A DNA stretch of 64,000 bases, taken from an uncultured Prevotella sp. (GTDB lineage: Bacteria > Bacteroidota > Bacteroidia > Bacteroidales > Bacteroidaceae). The translations under genes were made by a program, and so were the position numbers. The notes under the pieces were generated by a model. That model was not told where the DNA came from. It did no database searches and saw only the letters and a program-made list of their open reading frames with translations. Numbering within the stretch: position 1 is the first letter of the stretch; each line of letters opens with the position of its first letter. The stretch spans positions 104,364-168,363 of the forward strand of contig CALUFM010000031.1 of NCBI GenBank assembly GCA_944319935.1. Direction: 5' to 3'. Shown piece by piece: positions 29,432-38,178 of this stretch.

Positions 29432-32308
29432 ATGACTACAGTAAAAGGCAAGACAAGACTTTGCCAGTCAAACCTGAGCGACTTCAACGTGGAGCTTGTC
29501 AACGGCTCTCCTTTCTTCAAACGGTATGGCGAGTTCTTGCGCGTGTTCAAGAAGCACATCAAGGAATACGACCCTGAAGTGCTTTTCGCGCAACCTGAAG
29601 AAAACACGTCGAAAGGCACGCTCGACTGGTATATCCCATCATCGGCCGAAGCCCCGGAATCGCTCTTCAGCATGAATACCACCGACCCGGAAAGCTACGC
29701 CCGCTACAGCGCGGAGCGCGACGCGATAATAGCCAAGCTGAAACAAACTACGGCCGAAGTACCCAACCAGCAGGAAAAAGACTATCTAAACTGCGCCATA
29801 AAGTTCCTTGACAGCGAACACGCCGACAAGCTTACATTCTGCTATGACGACAAGGTGACATTCGCCGTATGGGGCATGAACATGCGCAAGGGGCGCGACA
29901 TAGCCACCGTCATAAAGGAAGACGTCAAGGAACACCGCATACACACCATAACGTACCGCGTGCAGGGGCAAGGCCGCATCGTAGGCCAAACGTCGATACT
30001 GCGCAAGCACGGCCACATACTGCAAGGGGCGAGGGACATACCCGAGGTGAAGCCCGAGCCGCACCACAGCTTCGCCAAGTGGACGCCCGACGCGCCCCAG
30101 GGCAAGACCGTTGACGGCGACATGGACTACACGGCCGTATGCGTGCGCTCTGACGACTACGGCGTGACCTTTGCGGCGGCCGACGGCGGCACGCTGCAGG
30201 GCGCATGCGCCCTGGACGTGAAGCCGGGCGGCGCGTTCACGCAAGCCGACATCCCCACGCCAATGCCGCTGCCAGGCTACCACTTCGTGAAATGGGAGCC
30301 TGAGATTGCCTACGGCCAACCTGTTGACAGCGACCTCGCGTATACCGCCCTCTTCGCCGCCGACACTAACGATGAGCCTGAAGGCCCTGAGATGCCGCCG
30401 CCACCCCCGCCCATGCACAACGTCACCTTCGACGCCGGACAGCACGGCACGCTCAGCGGCGGACAGGCTGCCATGCAGCTCGTCAAGGGCGAACATGTGC
30501 CGGCGGGGAACATCCCCGCCGTGAAGCCCAAAAGGGGATACAAGTTCACAGGATGGGACAAGTCGTTTGACGAGCCCGTGACGGGCGACACCGTTTACAC
30601 GGCGCAGTACGAGAAGAAGCTGCCCTGGTGGCGCAGGTTCTGGCTGTGGCTCACCGGGGCGGGATGCCTCACGTGGCTGTTGCGCCTGCTGGCGTTGCTG
30701 CTGGCGTTGCTGCTGATATACTGGCTGCTGCGCTCATGCCACGGATGCGACGGCATAGGCCACCACAAGGAGGTGAACGGCGTGGCCGCCATCGACAGCA
30801 TAAAGACCAGCGACGGCCGCGTAATCGACGACAACGGCACGGCGCGGCCAATAACCGGCGAAGACGGCCGACTGCCCGAAGGCGGCGGCGTAGTGGCCCC
30901 GGTGATGGGCGAAGGCGGGCAAGAGCCGCCAATAATCGAACGCCCGGGCGTGCCCGACATCATAGCCAACCGCCTGTTCCTGTTCATGGAAGACGCCGGC
31001 GGCGACATCGACGCCTTGGCCGCCGACTTCAAGAAAGCGTATCCAGGCGACGAGTACAGCATCATCGGCTTCGACCGCGAGGTGAAGATGCTCGTGGTGC
31101 AAGTGCCCGAGGGCGAGCGCGACCAAATCAGGCAGAGCATCAACGCTAAAATCCCCAACCACAAGTTCCTCGTCTTCGACGAACAGGTGTACACCCTCAA
31201 GGGGCAAATGACCGACGACGGGCCTTCAGACCCGGGCTGGCACCTGAAGGCCATCCACCTGCAGCAAGGGTGGAAATACACCAAAGGCTCAAACAAGGTG
31301 AAGGTGGCCGTGGTTGACGACGGCATACAGGCCGACCACCCGATGTTCAAGGGCAGGATTGTTGACGCCTACAACGTGTACACGCAAAACAACCGCCTGA
31401 GCCTCGGCGAGGGCCACGGCACCCACACCGCCGGCCTCGCCGCCGGCTGCGCCGACTTCTACCAGAAGGGCGCGTCAGGCGTGGCCCCGGGCTGCCTGCT
31501 CATGCCCGTGCAGGTGTTCGACAACGGCCGATGCCCCATGTCGGCGTTGGTGGCCGGCATAATGTACGCCATACACCACAAGGCCGACGTGGTGAACATA
31601 TCCATAGGCCCGTCGTTCGACGGGCTCAACGCACTGCCCGTACCAGCCCAAGAGCAGATAGCGCGCGAGCAGTTCCTGAACGAAACCTTGCTGTGGAAGC
31701 GCGTCAGCGACATAGCGGTACGCAACAACTGCATACTCGTGTTCTCAGCCGGCAACGACGACATCCTCACCAGCATACCGCCGGAGAACCGCAACGAGTC
31801 GTCATTGTCAGTAACAGCCGTTGACAAGAACCTGCGCCCTACATACTTCACCAACTACGGCCCATGCTCGGACGTGTCGGCACCTGGAATCGACATATAC
31901 AGCTCTGTACCGAGAAACACGTTCAAGGCAGGCAAGGGCACCAGCCAGGCCGCCCCAATCGTGGCCGGCACGATAGCCCTGATGAAGTCGCTGAAGAAAG
32001 ACCTGACCGTGGAACAGGCGCGCAACGTGCTGCAGCGCACTGGAGCCAAGGCCGACGGCAACGTGCCCCCGGTGGTGCTGGTTGACAAGGCCCTCGAGGC
32101 CGTGAAGCGCGGCGACTTCTCCGCTCCGGCGCAAGACACCGCCAACGATGACGCCAACGGCGGCCGGACGGAAGGCGAAACGCCGCCTCCGGCAGCCCCG
32201 GCGGCCACAGGCGGCCAAACCACTGACTATGAGGCCATTCGCCGCCTGATACGCGAATACCAGGGAAAAATCGACGAACTGAAAAAACAATTGCCCGAAA
32301 ACCAATAG
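29432..32308 (+). CDS. Membrane-anchored subtilisin-like protease (S8) with InlB-type repeats
   Basis: A 958-residue protein. Residues 1-180 are unrecognised. Three InlB/List-Bact-type repeats follow (PHHSFAKWTPD, PGYHFVKWEPE, RGYKFTGWDKS, each ending in xYTAxx). A basic stretch (KKLPWWRR) precedes one strong membrane span at about residues 408-430. After a Gly/Pro linker comes a complete S8 domain with Asp629 (VVDDG), His662 (GHGTHTAG), Asn775 (SAGND) and Ser838 (GTSQAAP). All catalytic residues are present. There is no N-terminal signal peptide. By the positive-inside rule the repeats are cytoplasmic and the protease periplasmic; the reverse cannot be excluded. The C-terminal tail is a short coiled coil. 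Confidence 0.88.
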   Translation: MTTVKGKTRLCQSNLSDFNVELVNGSPFFKRYGEFLRVFKKHIKEYDPEVLFAQPEENTSKGTLDWYIPSSAEAPESLFSMNTTDPESYARYSAERDAIIAKLKQTTAEVPNQQEKDYLNCAIKFLDSEHADKLTFCYDDKVTFAVWGMNMRKGRDIATVIKEDVKEHRIHTITYRVQGQGRIVGQTSILRKHGHILQGARDIPEVKPEPHHSFAKWTPDAPQGKTVDGDMDYTAVCVRSDDYGVTFAAADGGTLQGACALDVKPGGAFTQADIPTPMPLPGYHFVKWEPEIAYGQPVDSDLAYTALFAADTNDEPEGPEMPPPPPPMHNVTFDAGQHGTLSGGQAAMQLVKGEHVPAGNIPAVKPKRGYKFTGWDKSFDEPVTGDTVYTAQYEKKLPWWRRFWLWLTGAGCLTWLLRLLALLLALLLIYWLLRSCHGCDGIGHHKEVNGVAAIDSIKTSDGRVIDDNGTARPITGEDGRLPEGGGVVAPVMGEGGQEPPIIERPGVPDIIANRLFLFMEDAGGDIDALAADFKKAYPGDEYSIIGFDREVKMLVVQVPEGERDQIRQSINAKIPNHKFLVFDEQVYTLKGQMTDDGPSDPGWHLKAIHLQQGWKYTKGSNKVKVAVVDDGIQADHPMFKGRIVDAYNVYTQNNRLSLGEGHGTHTAGLAAGCADFYQKGASGVAPGCLLMPVQVFDNGRCPMSALVAGIMYAIHHKADVVNISIGPSFDGLNALPVPAQEQIAREQFLNETLLWKRVSDIAVRNNCILVFSAGNDDILTSIPPENRNESSLSVTAVDKNLRPTYFTNYGPCSDVSAPGIDIYSSVPRNTFKAGKGTSQAAPIVAGTIALMKSLKKDLTVEQARNVLQRTGAKADGNVPPVVLVDKALEAVKRGDFSAPAQDTANDDANGGRTEGETPPPAAPAATGGQTTDYEAIRRLIREYQGKIDELKKQLPENQ

Positions 32309-32447
32309 AGAAGTTAAAGGAGTTAGAGAAGTTAGAGAAGTTAGAGAAGTTAAAGGAGTTAAAGACAAATGCTTTGCTGTATGCAGGCTTTTCACCTTTT
32401 TACTTTTTCACCTTTTCAACCTTTCACCTTTTCAACCTTTCACTTCC
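32309..32447. repeat. GAAGTTAGA and TTTTCACCT 9-bp repeats inside the operon
   Basis: 32309-32362 carries five or six GAAGTTAGA units; 32391-32447 carries TTTTCACCT units. Both families occur elsewhere in the window, so this locus has been invaded by the resident repeats. Confidence 0.85.
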
Positions 32448-32494
32448 GCCGTGATTGCTAAAACCAATAAAATAAAAAACAAAACATAAAAACG

Positions 32495-33406
32495 ATGCAA
32501 AACTCAAAATTCAACTTCGCGACAGTGTTCGCCGTGATGGTGCTGCTGGTGTTCAGCTACATCACCTTCCTCGGCCTGTCCTACTGGCAGGGGGGCAACC
32601 TCCTGCTGCCCGTGCTGCTCACCGTGGCGTTGATAGTCGTAGTGGGCGCGTGCGTCTTCATGATGTGCATGGCCAAGGCCACCCGATGGCGCAGGCTGAG
32701 CATCATCGGCCAGACGCTCTTCGGCCTCGTGGTGCTGGCCGTGCTGCTGCTGGCCGCCCTGCCCTTCACCAACTTCGTCAACGTGGCCAAAAGCTCTGAC
32801 GAAATAACGGCCAAAATCACCGAGACATGCGACGCCGCCGAACAGCTTGACAACGCCTACAAGGAATACGTTGACGAGCGCATCAGCGACTACGAGCAAA
32901 ACCTCGGGGTAATCAGCTCGGCCAAGAACGTAAAGCCCTCGCAATACAAGGAATGCCTCGGCGGGGCGTCCGGCTCTGACGACAGCGAGAAAATAGAGAA
33001 CCTGTCAAAGAGCCTGCGCTCCAAGCTCCTGCCCGACGGCACCGAGAAAGCCGTGCGCGAACGCCACCAGTGGCTCGACAAGGCCAAGCACACAAGCGTG
33101 TGGAACCCGCTCGCCCCAGCCAACATCAACAAGATAGGCGAACAGGTGGAAGGATGGGTTGACAACTACAAGAAGCTCTCCGACGTGACCTACAAGGGCG
33201 AAGAAGCCGAAGAGTTCACTTACTCCGACTTCGACAGCCAACTGTCAGAACTGACGCAGAGCTACCGCAAGTTCCACGCGCCCTCGCCCCTGGCCGTCAT
33301 CATCTCGCTCGTATGCTTCGGCGTGATGATGCTGCCCTACTTCCTCACGGAAAAGAGCCTGGCCGGCGCGACAAGCAAGGGCAGGGAAGAGAAAGACTAC
33401 GAATAA
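32495..33406 (+). CDS. Inner-membrane protein of the srfBC locus, unknown function
   Basis: A 303-residue protein with three membrane spans in the first 95 residues, a soluble helical domain of about 170 residues (charged, with a possible coiled coil at SEKIENLSKSLRSKLL), and one more span near residue 275 followed by a basic tail. The soluble part is probably periplasmic. No family was recognised. The next gene is 27 bp away, in an apparent operon. Confidence 0.75.
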   Translation: MQNSKFNFATVFAVMVLLVFSYITFLGLSYWQGGNLLLPVLLTVALIVVVGACVFMMCMAKATRWRRLSIIGQTLFGLVVLAVLLLAALPFTNFVNVAKSSDEITAKITETCDAAEQLDNAYKEYVDERISDYEQNLGVISSAKNVKPSQYKECLGGASGSDDSEKIENLSKSLRSKLLPDGTEKAVRERHQWLDKAKHTSVWNPLAPANINKIGEQVEGWVDNYKKLSDVTYKGEEAEEFTYSDFDSQLSELTQSYRKFHAPSPLAVIISLVCFGVMMLPYFLTEKSLAGATSKGREEKDYE

Positions 33407-33433
33407 AAACAGAAACATTAACACGGAAAACTG

Positions 33434-35101
33434 ATGGACAGCAAGAAAGACAAAATCCTGAAAGGCTGGAAGGGCATACCCGTAAAGAGCCTCGTCAACT
33501 ACATAAACAACGGCGACGTGACACTGCCCGAACTAATCGCCGCCGGCCTGGACAAAGACCCTGAAAAGGAGAAGGACATACGCGCGGCCATGGCCGCTGA
33601 CGAAGCCCAAGCCTGGGACGATGCCGTAAACCGGGGTACAACGGAGGCGTACGCCGCCTACCTCGCCAAGTTCGCTGGCGGCAAGCATGCCCAAGAAGCC
33701 AAAAAAGCCAAGCAAGGGCTTGACGACAAGATGTGGGAGGAACTACAGAAGAACCTCACCGAGGCGGGACTGAAAGAATACAAGACGCTCTTCCCCAACG
33801 GAAATCACGTGGCCGAATGCGACGCCCTGCTTGAAGACATGCCATGGCTCGAGACCAAGCGGCGCAACACCATCGCCGCTTACGAGGAATACCAGCGGCA
33901 ACACCCCGGCAAGCACGAGGTCGAAATCCGCGCCGCCATCAACGCCCTGAGCGACGACAACGACTGGCACAACGCCTGTGTCATCAACGACAGTCACGCC
34001 TACAAGCAATACCTGACGCAGCACCCCAACGGAAAACACGCGCAAGAGGCGCGCAACAGGATGCAGGCATACGCCGGGCGCGACCAGTTCCTCGACGACC
34101 TTAGGCGCGACCGCAACGCCTATTACGTGAAAGACATACAAGACAAGGTGGAGAACGGCGTAGCCACATGGGACGATATAGCACGCATACTCGGCCGCGA
34201 GGAAGTCGATGCCATACAGGCATTCGACGAAATGTCAGATCTACCAATAAGCATACCACCAGAAACGTTACAAGGCAATACAACTGAAGTTTATTTCTGG
34301 GGTACACCCTCGTCAGGCAAAACGTGCGCACTTGGCGCAATACTCAGTAGTGCAGAAAAAAAAGGAATACTTGAGAAACAGCCATGCTTAGGTAATGACT
34401 ATATGACACGCCTCTCAAATATATTCCATCGTAATGACGTATGCACCTTCCCCCCTGGTACACCTACTGAAAGTATACAAGAAATGGTAATAAAACTGCG
34501 TGACAAAAAAAATCGTCAACACAAAATGACCCTTATAGATTTAGCTGGAGAGCTGTTTCGCTCAGTGTATTTTAAACAAAACAATATGTTTCTTGACACG
34601 GAAAAGGAACAGACTCTGGAAACAGCTATGAACTACCTGCGTGACACACGCAACAACAAAATCCATTTCTTCGTGGTGGAATACGGCACGCAAAATCGCG
34701 AATGGGAAGGTCTAACGATGCAAAATTATCTTAGCAGCATGAGTATGTTCTTAAAAAAAAATGGAATATTTAAATCACATTCAATATTCAAGAAATCGCC
34801 TACTGTTGGTGTATACGTACTTGTTACAAAATGTGATACAATAGATTGTTTACCCGATGAAAGACCTGAAAGGGCTGCCCAATATGTAAAAGAAAAGCTA
34901 TCATCATTTTGGACTAACCTGAAATATACTTGTGAAAAATCGGGCGTGCGTGATTTAAAAATATTGTCATTTTCAGTTGGTGATGTATTTGCACAGAAAC
35001 TATGCCGCTTCAATACACACGATACAGATAAAGTAATAGAAAAACTTCTTACAAAAACCCCGTATGAAAATGAAGGATTGATTGGTTTTCTAAATAATTA
35101 A
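33434..35101 (+). CDS. Second GTPase of the locus, on a helical-repeat N-terminus
   Basis: A 555-residue cytoplasmic protein. Residues 1-50 form a small module (GIPVKSLVNYINNGDVTLPEL). Residues 55-235 hold four TPR-like repeats of the pattern AYxxYLxxxPxGKHAQEA. The GTPase domain has G1 GTPSSGKT (290-297), G3 DLAG (369-372) and G4 TKCD (465-468), so guanine specificity is likely. From about residue 266 base composition drops sharply: one 60-base line at 34741 has 15 G+C, against 39 at 33901. The AT-rich tract continues into the next gene, which suggests a replaced domain. The family resembles small GTPases of bacterial conflict or signalling operons, but none could be named safely. Confidence 0.82.
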   Translation: MDSKKDKILKGWKGIPVKSLVNYINNGDVTLPELIAAGLDKDPEKEKDIRAAMAADEAQAWDDAVNRGTTEAYAAYLAKFAGGKHAQEAKKAKQGLDDKMWEELQKNLTEAGLKEYKTLFPNGNHVAECDALLEDMPWLETKRRNTIAAYEEYQRQHPGKHEVEIRAAINALSDDNDWHNACVINDSHAYKQYLTQHPNGKHAQEARNRMQAYAGRDQFLDDLRRDRNAYYVKDIQDKVENGVATWDDIARILGREEVDAIQAFDEMSDLPISIPPETLQGNTTEVYFWGTPSSGKTCALGAILSSAEKKGILEKQPCLGNDYMTRLSNIFHRNDVCTFPPGTPTESIQEMVIKLRDKKNRQHKMTLIDLAGELFRSVYFKQNNMFLDTEKEQTLETAMNYLRDTRNNKIHFFVVEYGTQNREWEGLTMQNYLSSMSMFLKKNGIFKSHSIFKKSPTVGVYVLVTKCDTIDCLPDERPERAAQYVKEKLSSFWTNLKYTCEKSGVRDLKILSFSVGDVFAQKLCRFNTHDTDKVIEKLLTKTPYENEGLIGFLNN

Positions 35102-35110
35102 AATAAAAAA

Positions 35111-37084
35111 ATGAAAATGAACGAACTATCAAAAATAATAAAGATTGACGTTTACGGTCAAGCAGATGATGACACCAAACACGTTTTTACGTATCCTGAC
35201 ACATTTGACCCTGCACGTTCGTCAGCAAAAGACGAATGGTTACGCTCAATTTCCGACCCACGTGACGCGCGCCCATTCGCAACAAACGAAGTTTATTCCT
35301 ACTGGAAAAACAACTTAGGCAATTATTACGCCATTATTATACCAAACAAGCAAGATAAAAGAGCTGGACGCCTTATGGTCACCGTCTTCACCGACAAGCA
35401 CATGGCGGCAGACGGCAAGGCCGTAATCACAGCCCTGCAACGGCTGAAAAGGCTGGCCGAGGGCGAGCCTGACCGCGACTACGTGGCAAGCGTCATAGAG
35501 GATTTTGCCAAGAACCTCACGCCCGACAATACACCTGCTCACGCACCGGCGGCCGGCAGCGAGAAGACTTTCCGCAGGTACAAGTCAGACATAGAGCTGG
35601 CGGAAATATTCCAATTTACCGACCAAGCCGAATATGCCGGCGGCAAGCGTCTGCTGATTGTGCCCGCCGAGGCCGTGCCCGCGCAACTGCCGGCGGGTTA
35701 CAAGGAGATAACCGCTCCGATAAGGCACACATATTATATAGATATAAAGAATTTGCCGGCAGGCGTCAACGTGTCGAAGACCAGCGTGCAAGACGGCGAC
35801 ACGCTCGAGATAACCTATTCGGCACATGGCTGCGCCACCACAACGCTGAGCTTCGTCGTAGGCAAAAGGTGCAACAATTTCACATACTCGGGTTCTGAAA
35901 TCATCGTGTTCGACGCAATGACGGCGGGCGTAACCCTGCAACGCCGCATACGGCTCAACATCATGTCGGAAGACGGACGGGCGGTCGGCGGCTGCAAGGT
36001 GTGGTGCAACAACCAACCATGCGACGTGAAGGACGGATACATCACCCTGCCCGCGCTCAACGGGCGCAGCGCGTACCATATCACCGTAAGCGCATACGGG
36101 TACAAGCAAGAAAAGTTTGACCTGACCGAAGAAGACATGGCCAAGGGCGCGAAGAACATAAGGCTAAAGACTGACATGGTAAGAGTGCATGTCAAGCTGT
36201 ACGTAAAGGGTTACGTGAAAGAAGGCTACGTAAACCTGAACGGCAACGACCCCCTGCTGCCCTACCTGAAAGAGGCACAGGACGACGAGCTGAACAAGCA
36301 CAAGTTCAACACCGTATACGGAGCTGACGGCAGACCCATGGCCGACGGCAAGACGAAAGACGGCCATGGCGGCGGCAAGAAACCGTCGAAAGCCAAGCAA
36401 TTGCTCGCCCTTATATTAGGGCTTATAGCCGTCCTATATATCCTCTACGCCATAATAGCATTTGCCTTCGGAACCGACCCGTGGCCTTTCGGTGGCGGAA
36501 AAGACAAGCAGCTCCAGCAAACCGAACAGTCGACAGACAATCCGTATGTTGAAAACGATGAAAACGCTGGCGAGCAGCAAGCCGACGGCAACACGCAGGA
36601 AAACATCGACCACGACGTGGCCTGGATGAAAAGCCATGACACTTGGTTCAGGGACAGTTTGCTGACGCAAAAATACATGACCCTGTGCGACTACATCGAG
36701 CGCGGACAAGTGGAGGAAATCATGAAGAAAGAACCATGGTTCGACATGGACAACCCGAAGCACTACAACGGCCACTGGCTGAACATAACCAAGCACTTGA
36801 CAGCCATCAACGGCGACTTTGACAAGGTGAACAAGGCCGTAACGGTCATGAAAGACCTCTCACGTGACGGCAGAATCGACCTGCAAAGGATTGACGGCGA
36901 GCTAAGAAAAATTGCTGAAACGCAGCAAGCCGCGCCTGAACCGGCGAAAGCCGAACAGCAACATCCGCGCAAAACGCAGCCGAAAAACGTAACAAAGAAA
37001 AACAACAATAAGACTGACGGCGGCAAAGGCGGCAATAAACAAGGCAAAGAACAACCACAAGGCCGCCCTTTATCAGGCAGATAA
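35111..37084 (+). CDS. Single-span membrane protein with duplicated beta domain (larger paralogue)
   Basis: A 657-residue protein. Residues 1-90 are encoded by AT-rich DNA; this is probably an independent domain that pairs with the preceding GTPase. Residues 200-400 form beta-rich domains including a PEGA/carboxypeptidase-regulatory-like segment (RIRLNIMSEDGRAVGGCKV). A Lys/Gly-rich linker precedes one membrane span (LLALILGLIAVLYILYAI, about residues 434-455). The last 200 residues contain a helical segment and a Lys/Asn-rich tail. There is no signal peptide, so the N-terminus is probably cytoplasmic and the C-terminus periplasmic. A shorter paralogue lies at 38178-39266. Confidence 0.75.
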   Translation: MKMNELSKIIKIDVYGQADDDTKHVFTYPDTFDPARSSAKDEWLRSISDPRDARPFATNEVYSYWKNNLGNYYAIIIPNKQDKRAGRLMVTVFTDKHMAADGKAVITALQRLKRLAEGEPDRDYVASVIEDFAKNLTPDNTPAHAPAAGSEKTFRRYKSDIELAEIFQFTDQAEYAGGKRLLIVPAEAVPAQLPAGYKEITAPIRHTYYIDIKNLPAGVNVSKTSVQDGDTLEITYSAHGCATTTLSFVVGKRCNNFTYSGSEIIVFDAMTAGVTLQRRIRLNIMSEDGRAVGGCKVWCNNQPCDVKDGYITLPALNGRSAYHITVSAYGYKQEKFDLTEEDMAKGAKNIRLKTDMVRVHVKLYVKGYVKEGYVNLNGNDPLLPYLKEAQDDELNKHKFNTVYGADGRPMADGKTKDGHGGGKKPSKAKQLLALILGLIAVLYILYAIIAFAFGTDPWPFGGGKDKQLQQTEQSTDNPYVENDENAGEQQADGNTQENIDHDVAWMKSHDTWFRDSLLTQKYMTLCDYIERGQVEEIMKKEPWFDMDNPKHYNGHWLNITKHLTAINGDFDKVNKAVTVMKDLSRDGRIDLQRIDGELRKIAETQQAAPEPAKAEQQHPRKTQPKNVTKKNNNKTDGGKGGNKQGKEQPQGRPLSGR

Positions 37085-37106
37085 TAACGACAAAACAATT
37101 TGAACA

Positions 37107-37967
37107 ATGAAAACAGCGATAAAGATAGCGTTAATAGCCATAGTGGCCATAGGCATCATAGCGGCCATAGTCTACTTCTTCAAATTCGTTCCTCCCCCCG
37201 GCGACGTGCAGATAGCCGAGACCGACTTTGAGAAGGAAATACAGGAGCAGGTGAAGAGCGACGTCAAGGGCAAAGACTATGACGACGCCCACGCGGCATT
37301 CGCCACAATCATGGAAAAAATCAACACCGAGGCGTCAATCACGCTGGCCGACGGCAGCAAGAGCCTTAAAGACTCCGAGGTGGAGAAATGCCGGCAGATG
37401 GTCTTCGCCGCCTACGCCCCCATCTTCACCGAGTACGCGCTCGACCACTTCACCCTCTCGTCGTGGAGCGAGCCTACGATGAAGCAGCTCAAGGACGAAG
37501 CCACAGCCCTGCTTGGCATGGGCGTGGCCGAAAGCGGCACGAAGGTGGACGACGACCTGAAAAGCGTCACCCGCACCATCGACGAATATTACGCCGCCAA
37601 GAGCGTCATCGCCCAGGCCGAGAGATGCTCGTCAGTCAGCGCGATAACCGGACTGAAGAACAAGGCGCGCAGCTACAACCACGCCCCCCTGACCAACAAC
37701 TCAAGCCTGTCGGCGGCCTTGGTATCGGTAGAAAGCACGGCCAAGCGGGCCGTAGAGAGCAGCATCGTGGCCACATGCAGCAGGGTGGCCTCGGGCTATG
37801 CCAACTACGCCGACTACGCCACATTCTACAACGCCTACGAAAACGCCAGCAACCGCATAAAGGAATACACCTCAGCCTTCGGCTACACGTCAAGGCTGAG
37901 GTCGGCTCAGAGCGAGCTTGACAACGTTGACTACAGGGCGTTGCAGTATTACGCCGACAATGAATGA
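37107..37967 (+). CDS. Membrane-anchored periplasmic helical protein, unknown function
   Basis: A 286-residue protein with an uncleaved-looking N-terminal hydrophobic anchor (IALIAIVAIGIIAAIVYFF) and an all-helical soluble part rich in Ala and Ser. No family was recognised. It follows the larger PEGA-like gene by 22 bp; the leader (AACAATTTGAACAATGAAAA) is almost identical to that before the gene at 39290, marking the end of the duplicated unit. Confidence 0.72.
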   Translation: MKTAIKIALIAIVAIGIIAAIVYFFKFVPPPGDVQIAETDFEKEIQEQVKSDVKGKDYDDAHAAFATIMEKINTEASITLADGSKSLKDSEVEKCRQMVFAAYAPIFTEYALDHFTLSSWSEPTMKQLKDEATALLGMGVAESGTKVDDDLKSVTRTIDEYYAAKSVIAQAERCSSVSAITGLKNKARSYNHAPLTNNSSLSAALVSVESTAKRAVESSIVATCSRVASGYANYADYATFYNAYENASNRIKEYTSAFGYTSRLRSAQSELDNVDYRALQYYADNE

Positions 37968-38013
37968 GCGGACAAGGCCTTTAATAAAGAATTCATATAT
38001 GTAAACAATTACA

Positions 38014-38178
38014 ATGGAAAGAAAAGAAAAAATATTGAGATGTCATAAAGCAATTCCTATAAGAAATCTGATTAACTATATCAAGATAGGGGATGTCACT
38101 CTTGACGAGCTGATTGAAGCCGGCCTGCCAAAAGACAGGGAGCTGATGATAAGTGACTACATCAAAAACCTTGAATAA
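38014..38178 (+). CDS. 54-residue stand-alone copy of the GTPase N-terminal module
   Basis: A small ORF starting MERKEKILRCHKAIPIRNLI. It aligns with residues 1-50 of the GTPase at 33434 (KDKILKGWKGIPVKSLVNYI): both share I(N/K)xGDVTL(P/D)ELI.AGL. Its stop overlaps the next start (TAATG at 38176-38180), as expected for a translated gene. The segment is AT-richer than its surroundings. Either a free adaptor that competes with or docks to the GTPase module, or the remnant of a second GTPase gene whose rest was deleted. Confidence 0.72.
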   Translation: MERKEKILRCHKAIPIRNLINYIKIGDVTLDELIEAGLPKDRELMISDYIKNLE

